Positions 12,008 through 23,813 of a stretch of 64,000 bases of DNA are shown one piece after another. The stretch comes from Laburnicola sp. R22_1 (Eukaryota; Ascomycota; Dothideomycetes; Pleosporales; Didymosphaeriaceae): contig JACONQ010000016.1 in the NCBI GenBank assembly GCA_014281115.1, forward strand, positions 1,116,001 through 1,180,000, given 5' to 3'. Both the position numbers and the translations under genes were made by a program. Under the pieces are notes generated by a model. The model did no database searches and was not told where the DNA came from. It saw only the letters and a program-made list of their open reading frames with translations. The first letter of the stretch is position 1. Each line of letters opens with the position of its first letter.

Positions 12008-15000
12008 CTATAGCAAGCCAATTATTAGTTGTAGGAGCTATGAAGGCAGCACTCAAGGCCAATAGGAGCGCGCTGAATACTAGAGACTAGGCAGGACCAG
12101 CAGCGTTAGCAGCTTTAATGGCGCCTCAACAGTTCGATAATTACAGACCTACGCATAACACATTAAATAGTCATGTATCGCAGCTTATAATAAGCTCAGA
12201 CTGCGCAAGCGAGCAGCTAGTTAAGCCTAGTCTGATTAATCGGTGGATACTTGACCTAGGATCGAACACACACGTTACTAATAGTAGAGCCTATAGTTAG
12301 AAGAAGCGAGCTAATAGGATAGGTAAAGTTATTAAGGCTAGAGATTAAGAGCTATTAATTTATAAGTAGGGAGATGTTATCCTACTTATTAACACGCCTA
12401 AAGGCACAGAGCGTATAGAGCTCACCTATATTGCCTACGTCCTAGGATTTCTTACTAATGTTGTTGGCCTATCACGCTGTCGCTCAATTAGCATTTATTT
12501 TAACTTAGGCCGAGACTACTTATACTAGAAGAGCTGAAAGAACGTTATTTGCAAGCTCAAGTATATAGGCGGCCACTAGCTAATAGACGCTAAAGGTATA
12601 GAGAGACTAGACACTAGCTCTCTACTTACAGCCTTAGCACACGCGCGCAAGAAGCCTTTATACAAGCTAAAGAAGCAACTATAGCTTACTATAGAGAAAG
12701 CATATGTTATGTGGGGCCACGCTAGCAAAGAGGCAATTAAGCACCTGCCTAAGAGCGTTAACAGCCTACATATCACGGACGGTTAAGTACTAAACTAGAA
12801 GGACTATAAGATATGTATTTAGTTAAAACTAATAGAGATTATTAGTTAAAGACCACCCTAAGAACCAGCGACACAACCGTTCGAGCGCATTAGCATAGAT
12901 CTAGTACAGCTCCTAGAGCGAGGAGAGCGTTGCTATAATAGCAATTAGTATCTATTCCACGCTTTTAATTAGCACACGAAGTGGCACGAAGGATGCTGTA
13001 TACTAGACAAGACAAAGGCTACTCTAACTAAGGTCTTTAAGCGATTACTGGCCAAGATAAAGCGGCAATTCTAGAGCTAAGTTATTATTGTGAGGCTGGA
13101 CATGGAGGCTGGATACGTTAAACTGCTAGAGCTCTGTAGAGATCTTGGAATCGCTATTAAGGCTAGAGCTATAGAAGCTTAGAGTGGAGCTATTAAACGC
13201 GCAGGCAAATCTATTGTGATTTAAGGCAGAGCTATACGCCTACACGCAGGTCTACTAAAGGCGTACGCTAACGAGTGTGTAATGACAGCAATATACCTGC
13301 TTAACTATACACTAACTAAAGCATTACAATAGGAATGCCCATATACTAAAGTCAAGGGAGTAAAGCCATTAGTTGCTCACCTTAAGGTGATTAGTGTTAG
13401 AGCCTATGTGCTTAACAAGAAGCTACTAAAGGGAGACAAGCTCGAATCTTAAGCCTTAATTAGCCACCTAGTAGGCTTCGATTCAACTAACATATACCGA
13501 GTATGGTTACTAACAATTGGACAAGTTATATGAACTCGAGACGTTGTCTTCCTGCGAAGCAAGCTCTACAACGAGTGAGAGAAGTACGCAGAGAAGAGCT
13601 ATATCTATAAGGCAGCAAAGGTGCTTAATATTAAGGAGACGCTGTATCACAGCAATATATTAATTAATTAGCTGTCTACACTAGAAGACTATTTCTATAG
13701 GCTAGAGCCTAAGTCTGAGCCTAAGCTTAATTCCGAATCTGAATTCGAGGTTGAGATTGAGGATACTTAACCAGCTCTTATCACTCTAGAAGAGACGCCA
13801 GAGGAGCAGGGACTGCGCTAGTCACTAGATAACACAGGCTGGGGAAAAGGCTACGCTCTAGCTCTAGAAGGAGGAGAGCTAAATCGAACAACAAATAACG
13901 CAAAGCGACAAGAGGAGATTGGCAGTTAACTATCGCAGGAGAACGTAGTAGAGGGCAAGCGAACCTGGAAGCCAAGGGGCTTCAGTACGTACTTGGCAAC
14001 ATTCGCAACTTGTATCAATCCTACCGCACCAGCAAAGCTACTTAGCGAAGCGCCAAAAATTCGACTACACCGCGACTAGCTGCCGCCAGAGCCAAAGAGG
14101 TGGAAGGATCTAGATCGTCATCTATTTGGTGCTGAGTTTAAGAAGGCAAGCAGAGTTAAGATTAATAGTGTTATCGACCGTAGATGCTTTAGAAGAGCTA
14201 TAGAGCTCGCCAAGTAAGCAGATACTAAGGTGCTACCACTTATGTGGGTATTCTCGTACAAATTCGATGAGGATGGATATCTATACAAGTTCAAAGCTCG
14301 ACTAGTTGTCTGAGGATATCTGCAGCAAGACTGGGGCGACACGTACGCAGCTACGCTGGCTGCGAAAATCTTCCGATGCCTTATTGCCCTGGCAGCAGCA
14401 TTCGGCCTGGATCTATACCAGTACGATGTACTCAACGCCTTTCTTAACGCGGAGCTTAATCGACTTATCTACGTACACTGTCTAGAAGGATATGAGAAAG
14501 AACTCGGAAAACTGCTAGAGCTCAAGCGAGCTCTATACGGACTCCGTGACGCGCCGCGACTATGGTACAAGCATCTTACTACAACACTTGAGAAGATGGG
14601 ACTGAGACAGGTGCCTGGAGTGCCTTGTTTATATAGCAGTAACTAGCTTATTGTCTTCTTCTTTGTTGATGATATAGTGGTGGCTGTATCCCGCAGCAAT
14701 TAGGACGCCTACCGTCGATTCGACACACAGCTAAGAGCGACCTACGACGTGCGATACTTGGGAGAACTGAAGTGGTTCCTAGGCATACGCGTTATCCGAA
14801 ACTGTGAGCAGAAGCGAATCTGGCTACTCCAAGATAGCTTTATCGACAAGGTAGCAAAGAAGTATAATATTGCAAGCACGAAATATCCAGCAGTACTGCT
14901 GGCAGACGGACATCTAGGTCTGAGCACAGAGGAGCAAGACGATTAGCGCACGAAACTCTACTAAGAGCTTGTTAGATCGCTAGCCTACATAGCGATGTAC

Positions 15001-15043
15001 ACACGGCCAGACGTCGCACAAGCTCACTCAGAGCTATCTCGCT

Positions 15044-18041
15044 CAGGGCTCCCAACGTACCGTACACCGTAAGTACGTACACGCCTCCCCAGCCGTACCG
15101 TAGCCGTACGTACAGTGTAATCTGGCCGTAATTACGGCTGTACGGTTGCCTTTTCGGGATGTTTTGTGAGGGAGATCTTGGTGTTTTGGGTGGCTGTTTT
15201 AGGTGTTTTGAGTAGCTATTTTTGGCCAATTTTCGCCTTTTTGGTGTAGTACGCGCTCGGGCGCTGACAGGCCTTTATCGTAGCAGAATTTTCGGATGAT
15301 CCCCTGGCGACAACTCGTTAGCTTTTGCCTACAATATGTCGCAAAATACACGGTCTCAGGCCTCACAGTCATCTCAGACTTCCCTCAAGTTTCGCCCGTA
15401 CCATGCCGCCGCGTCAAAAAAGCTCGCCAGCGCCGTCGCCGTCGCCGAATCCAGCAGGGCCTCATCGGCGGAGTCGTCCCAATCGCGTGAGAGTACTCCA
15501 AGTTATACAGAAAGGTCGCACGTTTGGCCGGCGGGCCATAGTATCTGTGCGCGTTTTGACGTCGATTTTAACCACCTCTGGCACCAAACCAAGAAGCTGG
15601 CGTTTGGTCGGATCGGTTACAGGGTGCGTAATAAGTCGCAACTTATGGGCAGGCGTACGCTGTCGCCCATATGGCAATATGGAGCTGAGTTGGAGTACCT
15701 GGACGATGACATGGTTAGTAAAGTAATCTTCTGGCTCTGCAAGGACTGTCACCTTTCGCGGAAGGCAGCCAATTGCTGGCGAGTTGACGGCACTGAGCAC
15801 ATCAAAAGGCACCTGAGAAACGTACACAAAGTCGACCCCAACACTGGGTTGCTGCCCGTTGTTGAGGCTGTAAAGCCAGCCAGTCCTTTTGCTATTGCCG
15901 CCAGGGCAAGTTCAACCATATCTCATACGCTGTGGCAAGAAGGCGAGTTCCAGCGTGCCTTTGTTGACTGGGTAATCGTCGAGGACCTCAGCTTTTCAAT
16001 GGCAACGTCGGTGATGACCTGGGGCCTTATAACGTAGAATCGAGCCGATCTTTTGCGCGCCCTGCCAAACAGCTATACTACGCTGTCAAAGTACATATAG
16101 GACGGCCTGGCGGATCGAAAGGAGGAGGTTGCAGAGCTTTTGCGCACGGCGTAGAGTAAAATAAGTGTGAGTTGCGATATATGGATGTTGTTAAACAATA
16201 TAAGCTTTCTCAGAGTTGTCGCCCACTTTGTTGGTAAGTTGTTTTTCCGCTCTAGTGCCCGTTTTCACAGTGATTTTATAGTGATTTACAGTGATCTAGA
16301 TGCCAAATATTAACAACGCAACCTACTTATTACCTTCCGTAACCTTTTCGGCGACCATACAGCAGCTGCGCAAGCCCAAGCTATCGTCCAGATTGTCCGC
16401 GAGTATAACTTTAAGCAACAACTCCATTGTTTTGTGGGGGATAACGCCAGTAACAACGACGCGAAGTTTATCAAACATGTCAACTTTTTGACTAGTCTTG
16501 GCATTAGAAATCAACAACGTATACGCTGCGCGGGTCATATAATTAACCTGGTTGTTAAAGCATTAATTTACGGCGACGGCGTAAGCAAATTCGAAGCAGA
16601 GCTTGCTCAGGCCTCTCCCCAGGATCAATATCAATTATACCAAGCATATGGGGTCGTTAAAAAACTCCACAACTTTGTGAACGCTGTATGCGTCTCCCAC
16701 AAACGCCGCAAGCTTTTCCGTACAATACAGCAAGACCTAGGCGACGAGGATGATCTATGGACCTTTGGCACACTTAATTTAATACAGAATGGCGGTATTA
16801 GGTGGCACAGCGTTTACCTTATGCTTCTGCGCTGCCAGGAGCTCAAGGATCCAATTCGACGCTTCATCCAACGCTCGCGCGAGCAGGCTGACCTGCCCAA
16901 GGCCCCTAAGGCCCCCGACGACGACGACGACGAACAATACAACCCTATACTTGACCTATTATCAGATAACAACTGGGAGGAGGTCGACGCAATTATACAA
17001 GTCTTACAAAAGTTCTATGAGATGTGTAAGGCGCTGGAGGGGGCGGCCAGCGTCAGCGGCTTTGGGTCGCTCTGGCAGACAATTGTCAACTTATAGCAAC
17101 TCTACAAGTCGCTCACCGAACGCGTACAGCAAATTGACGGCTTTGCGCGATCTCTATACCTTATTAGGGGTGTTGCGCTCGCCTAAGAAAAGCTCAACAC
17201 GTACTTTGCAAAGATTGTACTATCGCCAGAACCATCTCTATACTGTGTGGCCACTGCCTTACACCCACGGCTCCGAATCGCCTGGTTTAAAGACCACTGG
17301 AAAAGGCACCCTTGGTGGCACAGAAAGGCCAAGTCATCGCTCAGAGAGGTGTTTCAACAATACGTCGACGCCGAAAGCGAGCCCACAGAGCCTCTAGAGG
17401 AGCCTACGTCGTCGCGTAAGATCCCTGGGGCGTATAAGGGTGACGCGCGGAGGGCGCAAACAATGAGCGTGGATCCCATGCTCCTCACTGGCGGCAAGTC
17501 ATATAAACGCTATAAACGCATAACGCAACTTAACAAGTACTTAGACGATTTGCAAAGGGATTACGCTGGCGACGAAGCGTCAATACAACTTATGGACGAC
17601 CCTCACTGTTAGTGGGTTGAAGTTGGCCAAAAACGCTACCCAATCGTATACAAAATGGCTATAGATCACCTCTCAGTGCCATGTACGTCCTGCGATTGTG
17701 AGAGGTGTTTTAGCTCCGCCAAACGTACAATTACATGCGATCGCAACTCCCTTATTGGTAACACTATTGAGGCCTTACAATTGCAAAAAAGTTGGCTGCG
17801 CCGAGACGCTGTTAAAAGCTACCTTTTTGACCTCACAAAGTCAATTTCCAAACGCTCAACATCAAAAGACGATCACCTATTACCCAATTAGGAAATCTTG
17901 GCATGTACGGACCGTACGTACGGTGTACGGACCGTATTTTGTGGTATTTTGAGGTTGCCGTAAGTACGTACGGCCCATACAAACCGTACCGTACACCAAC
18001 CAGGGGCAACCGTACCGTAGTACTGTACGGTGGGAGCCCTG
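15044..18041 (+). mobile_element. hAT-superfamily DNA transposon, full length
   Basis: The ends are CAGGGCTCCCA and TGGGAGCCCTG, flanked by a perfect 8-bp duplication ATCTCGCT (15036-15043 and 18042-18049). An 8-bp duplication and CAGGG termini are diagnostic of hAT. Both subterminal regions are dense in GTACGG/CCGTAC motifs, probable transposase-binding sites. Length 2998 bp. It sits in the RNase H part of the old copia, and copia reading resumes after it. Confidence 0.97.
15336..17891 (+). pseudogene. hAT transposase (BED finger, RNase H-like, dimerisation domain)
   Basis: The frame opens MSQNTRSQASQSSQTSLKF at 15336 and ends at 17889-17891. The order is: Ser-rich N-terminus; a BED-type finger (WLCKDCH followed by HIKRHLRNVH, about 15730-15830); catalytic-core landmarks SCDIW near 16180, FVGDNASNNDAKF near 16430 and RCAGHIINLV near 16525; an acidic DDDDDE insert near 16920; and the C-terminal hAT dimerisation block CDCERCFSSAKRTI near 17690-17735. 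About seven in-frame TAG/TAA codons interrupt it (for example 16036, 17094, 17610), at sites where Gln or Trp is expected. It is the best-preserved transposase in the window, but dead as it stands. Confidence 0.93.
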
Positions 18042-18828
18042 ATCTCGCTACCTATAGAACCCAGGCCAGAAACATATCAGCGCAGTATACCACGTATAGA
18101 GGTACTTAATTGGCACGAAGACACTCGCTATAGGAGCTTAAGGAGACTATAGCAAAGACGAATCCAATACTGACAGTTAAACTATCTATCTAAGTTCGAG
18201 CTTAGGGGGTGCAGAACTAGCTAACAGTGAGCCACTGTTCTACGGAGCATTAGACGCAGCTTTCGCAGACGACCTAGAGACTAGGCGAAGCTTATAGGGA
18301 TACCTTTTTATGCTCTTTAGCATGCCTATTGACTGGAAAGCGACACGACAGCGCTTGGTCACCAAGTCGACCACTAAGGCAGAGCTTCTAGCTCTGTTAA
18401 CAGCTGCTAGCGAGCTTTAAGCGTGGAATCGACTATTCAAACACATTAAATTCGACCTAGACATTACGCTAACTATTTACTGCGATAACCTACAGACAGT
18501 AGGTATTATTACTAAGGATAAGGACAAGCTGTTCACAAAACTACGCCACGTCGACACTCACTAGCACTGGCTAAGATAAGAGCAGATAGAAGGACGCGTA
18601 TTAGTCTAGTGGAAGCCTACTAATTAGATGCTAGCTGACGGACTTACTAAGAGCCTTGTACGTTAAAAGCACACCGACTTTATAAGGCAACTTGGCATGC
18701 AAGACGTTAAAGGATATCTATAGAAGAAGCTTAAGGAGGACTCTACTTTAGATTCTATTGTTTACTACCTATTCTAGTATAGTACAGAGCATTAGCTTTA
18801 GTGTGGGTACACCGCAGCTAGGGGGGGG

Positions 18829-19009
18829 TGTAGCCACGTGACTTACGTCAGAGGTGGTGTGTGTAGAAGGTTCCATCCAGGTGCACAGACCACTACCCTT
18901 AAGATAAAGCTCTCGCCCTCTCCTTTCTTCCTTGGTAGACTCCTCACTCCACACTCTTTTCTGCAAATAGTAATATAGCTTGTTGTCCTCATATGCCTGC
19001 CCGCCCACA
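18829..19009 (+). repeat. 3' LTR of old copia (181 bp)
   Basis: Preceded by a run of G (polypurine tract, about 18820-18828). Starts TGTAGCCACGTG and ends CCCACA. The next bases belong to a disrupted minus-strand host gene. Confidence 0.94.
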
Positions 19010-19300
19010 GACGGCAAGACTCGTTGTGCAGGGATTCAGGCGATACCGTCCTTCACTGTTGACGCAGCCGATGGGAATATACGCTGTATTTGAGTGATCA
19101 AGCATGTCGATAAGCCGACAAAGGTCCATGTTTTTGCGCACATCGGTGCGACTGAGAGTGTCGACGAATTCCTGGCGTGTAACGCGCCTGAATTCTCCCA
19201 TGGGCTTCGGCGGCGGCATTGTATCTAGTATCCGAAACTTGTATTCCCAATACGCGGTCCAGGCTCTCTCGAGATCCGAATTTTTCGTAATGCGAAGGTC
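19010..19300 (-). pseudogene. Host gene fragment truncated by the copia 3' LTR
   Basis: On the minus strand an open frame runs from about 19290 (…RITKNSDLERAWTAYWEYKF…) through MPPPKPMGEFRRVTRQEF at 19219 to …NSEGRYRLNPCTTSLAV, and is cut exactly at the LTR edge. A polypyrimidine run and TTTCTAG near 19300-19325 on the minus strand look like a 3' splice site, so an upstream exon may lie to the right. Composition is normal and not RIP-damaged. I do not recognise the family. The missing 3' half is not visible left of the old copia. Confidence 0.55.
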
Positions 19301-19325
19301 TAGAAAGAAGAAGAAGAAGAGGGAG

Positions 19326-19895
19326 AAGTCGCAAATGATTGAATCTGGTTGGTCAATACCGGTGATTGGGAGGGGCTCGTGAGCTGGAGGTGCGCCTTGC
19401 GACGTTGCGGCGGCGCTCCGCTCCTATAGCGATACTGCCGTTCACTACCATGATGGGAGCGTGGGTTCGTGAGGGCACATCCATCGCAGGACGACGGTTA
19501 TTCGGGAACAAGCCCCAGCCATCCTACACCATACATGCCCCGCCCTCCACCGAGCGCTTCGTCGAATGGACGCAAATATGCCACCGGCACACAAGCGCAG
19601 GCGCCTAACGGCCTAACGGTCTCGTAATCAGAGACGTCTCCCCAGGCAGCTCGCCAACACTATCGCACACCATTCGACGACTGCGGCATCAGCCGTCCGT
19701 GGATCCGATCCCGCACCCAGACTCTCCGGCGCATTGATGAGGTACATTTGTAGATCAGGAAGAGGGGACTTCTACCAAAGCACTACAAGGATCGTCACCA
19801 TTTTTGCTGGGATACCTGGGGACTATAGTGCCACTGGAGGTGGATTCACTCCCGCTTGTTGAGTAGTCCGGTGCCTCCTGCCACGGCAACCAATA
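19326..19895. other. Host DNA, no supported gene
   Basis: Normal composition with short ORFs on the plus strand and no recognisable motif. It probably contains the upstream exon or promoter of the truncated minus-strand gene. Confidence 0.4.
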
Positions 19896-20597
19896 ACGTG
19901 TCCGTGCGCGTGATGCGCGGATTCGCGTGATGCGCCGCTTTTTACTAGGAAAATCAAGAAAAACAAGGAAGTTTAAAGCAGTATAATTCTTTAACTACCT
20001 TTCCTTTTTAAAATCTTCCTTTATTAAAGTTATTAAGAAAGACCATCTCTATAACTTTAGAATTTTAGTTTTCTAATAATAATTAGTTTTAAGAAAAAGT
20101 ATAAAAGTCCTAAAATTTAAGTCCCTAAAATTTAAAAATAATACTTTTTTAGGTGTAAAGTATACTATTTAGAACACATTTTATATTAGGTTCTTTTTAA
20201 TAAAACTCTTAACTAAAAGGTTAGATTATCTTTTTATTTTTTAAGAAAAATAAATTAGGAAAGATAATCTATCTTCTTAAGTAGCTCTTTATAAGAAAAA
20301 GTTCTAATACAAAATATATTCTAAATAGTATACTTTACACCTAAAAAAGTATTATTTTTAAATTTTAGGGACTTAAATTTTAGCACTTTATACTTTTTTC
20401 TTAAAACTAATTATTATTAGAAAACTAAAATTCTAAAGTTATATAGATGGTCTTTCTTAATAACGTTAATAAAGGAAGATTTTAAAAAGGAAAGGTAGTT
20501 AAAGAATTATACTGCTTTAAACTTCCTTGTTTTTCTTAATTTTCCTAGTAAAAAGCGGCGCATCACGCGAATCCGCGCATCACGCGCACGGACACGT
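19896..20597. mobile_element. 702-bp foldback MITE (pogo-type ends)
   Basis: It is an almost perfect palindrome with arms of about 330 bp. The ends are ACGTGTCCGTGCGCGTGATG and its reverse complement, flanked by TA (19894-19895 and 20598-20599). Inside the GC-rich ends the core begins TTTTTACTAGGAAAATC on each side and is AT-rich. There is no coding capacity. Two copies of GCGTGATGCGC lie in each end. The TA duplication fits mobilisation by a pogo/Tc1-type transposase. Confidence 0.93.
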
Positions 20598-20599
20598 TA

Positions 20600-22717
20600 T
20601 CCTATCTTAGTAGTTAATGCGCACCATTACTTAATGCGCAACCCCAACGTAATTGCTTAGCCAGCAATATGAGGCTATAGAGCTCTATACAAAAGCTTTT
20701 ATCGCGAGATTTTCTAGAGTTGGCTTCTTATAGAGCTATAGATAATTGCTAGCTAGTTAGATTATAGATATCTGCTTGGTGTTCTAATTATACAGCCACA
20801 GCGCGATGATGGCGTTAATGGCGCAGATGCCGCCGCATTAACGCGTATAGGTGCTGGCGTAGATTTCTTCCTTTTTATAACTATATGAGTAGCTTTTAAA
20901 GCTTTCTAACTTCCCTTTTTAGCAATTTTAAGACGTTTTTAAAGTTGTTGTTAAGTCTTGCGAGCCTGTTAATGGAGGCGTCGCTTAGCAGCTTAATTAG
21001 CTTTCTCCTTAGCGCGCGTATCTCTGGCTGCTGCCTACTTAACGCGCTTCTCCTGCTGTAAACGAGCTTTAAGCTGTTTATTAGCTATATGGATCTCTTG
21101 CTACTAAGCTTTTTAGAGTTGTAACTGTTGTTTTTTAGCCTCCTACTAGCTAAGCGAGTTACGCGCCCTCTGTACGCGGGCAGGTAACTAGAAAACTGCT
21201 CCTCTATACTACTCCTTAGGTTGCTATAAGGGTAGAGTCTTGCCTTTTAATTAACGCCGTTTCTGGTTTGCAAGAGCTTCTTAGAGACCCTTATTTTTAT
21301 ACTCTAGGAGCTACTTTTGTATAGAGATTAAGTGTATCGTCTGGCTTAGCTTACGCGACTTCTTAGTCGCGATATCCTTTATAGTGGAGCGTAATAGTCG
21401 CTCTATTTTACGCCAATCTAACGCGCTAAGTACTAAGGTAGAGCTTACTAGTAATTCTGGCTCTGGCAGAGTCTCTTTATTAAACCTTTTAAGGATAGGC
21501 GTTGGATCTGGCGGCGAGATACCTGTACACTCAAAAGCTTTAGTAATTAACTACGGCGTAACTAACGTTGTCTAGGCCTTCTAGAATAGCGTAAAGAAGT
21601 CTCTTTTGGCGATTGTTAACAGTCCTTGGCTCCTATACAGGTATCTAGAGAGCTTGTTAGAGTAGATAGCTGAGAGAGACTTAAATACGCAGACGTTAAG
21701 AGGCTGCAGCGTATGAGTTGTATAAGGGGGAAATATTGCAAGGAGGATCTTATTCTAATCGCAGTAGTTGATAAAATCCATAGTAACGTGAGATCCATGC
21801 CTATTAAGGACTAGGAGTTGCTACTGCCGTCGAGCCTTCTCCTTTGTACAGCGATTAAACACCTGTTTAAGCCATTAAAGCCCTATCTTATTGTTTGACT
21901 ATCTAGAGGTTGATGAGGTGATAAAGACTCTGTGAGAATTAATGTTAATTTCTTCAACCTAGCTTGATTGTAGAGTTGCGGCGTCAGATCGATAGCTTAG
22001 CGCTGAATCAACAGTAGATCTATCGGCGCATATACATGCGATGAGCGAGATCTACTTACAGCTACTGTCCTGTATAGATTGCCTTACTTGGCGACTCTTA
22101 TATAGAGGCCTATCGAAGATCCTTTTTAAGCGGCCAGTGATACTAAGGAGGAAGCCTTTCTCGTCCATATTGTACGTATGCTAAGGCTCTACACTATACT
22201 CTGTAATTTTCTTGTGTAGAAGCTCAAAGTAGAGCCTGTATTTTGCCTCTAAATTAGCCTTGTGGCGATTGCTGTCAAGCCCAGTCGTCTATCGTGAGAT
22301 CAAGGAGTTGGGGTTGCGCCTAACAAAGCGATCAACCTAGGACATGCTAACGTCTCTTTTTGCTATGTAGGAAGCAAAATTTTGTATCATCTGCTGTGTA
22401 GGAGGAAGGCCACGCTTAGTAAGGTAGGTGATATATTGTAGAAGCCCCTTTTCTTGTTGTGGATGGAGTAGACGACGTGTACCATCAGTGATAGTACGCG
22501 CCTGCGTGACGCCTGCGTGACGCGTTGGTGCGTACAACACCAAATTCTTTGGCGATTTTATTGTATGATAAAAATTCTCCTGGTTCTTGCGCTTCAATTG
22601 CTGCTATCGCGGCGTTAATTGGGTCCATATTGGTGGAGTTGGGGCGCGTCAAAGTTGGGGCGCGTCATGTTGGGGTTGCGCATTGAGTGACGGTGCGCAT
22701 TGACTGCCGAGACAGGG
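20600..22717 (-). mobile_element. Pogo/Fot1-like element P
   Basis: Terminal repeats are CCCTGTCTCGGCAGTCAATG (right end, minus strand) and its RIP-altered partner TCCTATCTTAGTAGTTAATG (left end). TA duplications are at 20598-20599 and 22718-22719. Length 2118 bp. It abuts the MITE at 19896-20597 with a single TA between them. Confidence 0.92.
20850..22628 (-). pseudogene. Pogo-like DDE transposase (element P)
   Basis: It starts at 22628 (MDPINAAIAAIEAQ). The N-terminal helix-turn-helix part carries a Tc5/CENP-B-like block (YITYLTKRGLPPTQQMIQNF near 22390-22440). Catalytic landmarks: YNMDEKGF is intact near 22165; the second motif reads LNRHGSH instead of LDGHGSH; the third reads LQPLNV instead of LQPLDV. 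Two of three catalytic Asp residues are therefore changed to Asn by G-to-A, and several TAG codons break the frame. The C-terminal half is basic and Lys/Arg/Glu-rich. Inactive. Confidence 0.88.
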
Positions 22718-22861
22718 TACCCACGCCACACAAAAAGTCTCAGCCGCCGATGAAAACACCCAGCAATGCGCGCATCCGTTCGTCGCAATCACGGCCCCTC
22801 CTCCCAAGCAAAGCTTCACCTGTGTCGGCGGAAGAAAACTGCCCTCCCATTTTCTGCCGAC

Positions 22862-23283
22862 ATGACATCTTCCTCTCAACCGCCCAACGTGTCCCTTTCC
22901 GCCTCGAGTGCCCCCACACCTAGCCGCCAAGCACAAGCGCAACCTGACAGCAATAGCTTCTACAGCGGCGAAGGCCCTCCACAAACACTACCACCTCCCA
23001 CCCGCCCTCCCGCCCAGAAAGCTCCAAAGCTCATCCCGCTGGCCGGGAATCCACGCGCGAGGAGACAATGCGCTCCCGGCCTGCAGCGGGCGCCGGCGGT
23101 ACATCGCGGGGTCCGTCCGTACACGGTGAATCCGTCGATACGGTGCCTTCCACACCCCCGACGCCATTCCACCCAATCGCGCCAAGCTCGCGCATTTGCA
23201 CCTCCGCAGCGACTGTGTTTGGCACTCGCTATGGGTGGGGCGAGACGGCTACTAGCAGCGTAACGGATGATGAGAGTAGCTAG
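22862..23283 (+). CDS. Hypothetical disordered protein, probably frameshifted
   Basis: Reading from ATG 22862 gives MTSSSQPPNVSLSASSAP and a Ser/Pro-rich, low-complexity segment to about 23050. A different frame then gives the more protein-like ESVDTVPSTPPTPFHP…SVTDDESS ending at 23283. Either an indel or an unseen intron joins them near 23045-23068. No domain is recognisable, and the sequence is GC-rich and not RIP-altered. It may be the remnant of an intrinsically disordered protein or non-coding host DNA. Confidence 0.3.
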
Positions 23284-23813
23284 TTCACTAAGGAGGTTTC
23301 TTTCGCTTCAGGAAGGCAGGAAAGAGGGTCCAAGTTGTCACGATACGGGCTCCTCTTCCCTTCATCGCGGCTGGATCGTTTCTCCTAGCCACAGCCAACA
23401 TTTCGCTTTGTTGTTGAATTGTGAAGCACGACTGGTACCAAGTCAAAGTCCTCCGCGCACCTGTATACATATAGGATTAGTTAAATCATTTGCGCAATAT
23501 TCGTAGACGCTGCACTCCCTTGGAATCCGTGACGTCACGCGATCCCGGGCCGGTTGTTCGACCGACCACCACCATGTTACGTAAGCGATGATCGATATTT
23601 CGTACTACCACTTCTCACTGCTTTAGTGCCTCTGGTGCGAACTCTCTCTTTAGGTATTGTGCGGACTCGAACGAGGTGAGAAACTCCCACGACGACGACG
23701 GCCATTCAATGTCTTTAAGAATGGTATTGCACTACATATGAGTGGTTCCTCCACTAGGGCAGAGCACAACTGCCAGCATACCCAGCAGCAGGACGTCCTA
23801 TCGCGCGACTCAC
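23284..23813. other. Intergenic region, nothing recognised
   Basis: Mixed composition with short ORFs only. It lies downstream of the MFS gene ending at 23814, so it holds that gene's 3' UTR and terminator; no distinctive signal was seen. Confidence 0.5.

Larger units (their letters stand above)
5778..18779 (+). pseudogene. Gag-pol of old copia, split by two insertions
   Basis: Reading starts MPTTKLDRLVTRTTVILKK at 5778 and covers three segments: 5778-6743, 12013-15043 and 18050-18779. Recognisable parts are a Gag capsid-like region; protease (WILDLGSNTHVTN near 12243-12281, with the active-site Asp in the D-x-G position); the integrase core; and reverse transcriptase with the RGYLQQDW/TYAATLA block near 14310-14360 and an intact FVDD motif near 14663. 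The RNase H region is cut by the hAT at 15043. Dozens of TAG and TAA codons interrupt it, mostly where CAG, CAA or TGG is expected, so it cannot make protein. Confidence 0.9.
5389..19009 (+). mobile_element. Old Ty1/copia element carrying nested copia and hAT insertions
   Basis: It is bounded by 181-bp LTRs at 5389-5569 and 18829-19009. Removing the nested copia (6744-12007) and hAT (15044-18041), each with one copy of its target duplication, leaves about 5.35 kb, a normal copia length. Reading continues across both insertion points: gag-pol resumes at 12013, and RNase H resumes at 18050. The 5-bp flanks differ (GAGTC left, GACGG right), so there is no target duplication and at least one edge has been rearranged. 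Confidence 0.9.

Noticed and set aside
15044..18041. GTACGG-rich ends of the hAT as a CRISPR-like or regulatory array
   Set aside because: The repeats are short, irregularly spaced and in both orientations inside transposon ends; they fit subterminal transposase sites.
5384..19014. Target-site duplication for the old copia
   Set aside because: The flanks GAGTC and GACGG do not match.
19896..20597. Palindrome as a replication origin or hairpin RNA gene
   Set aside because: TA duplications and terminal motifs shared with pogo elements identify it as a foldback MITE.
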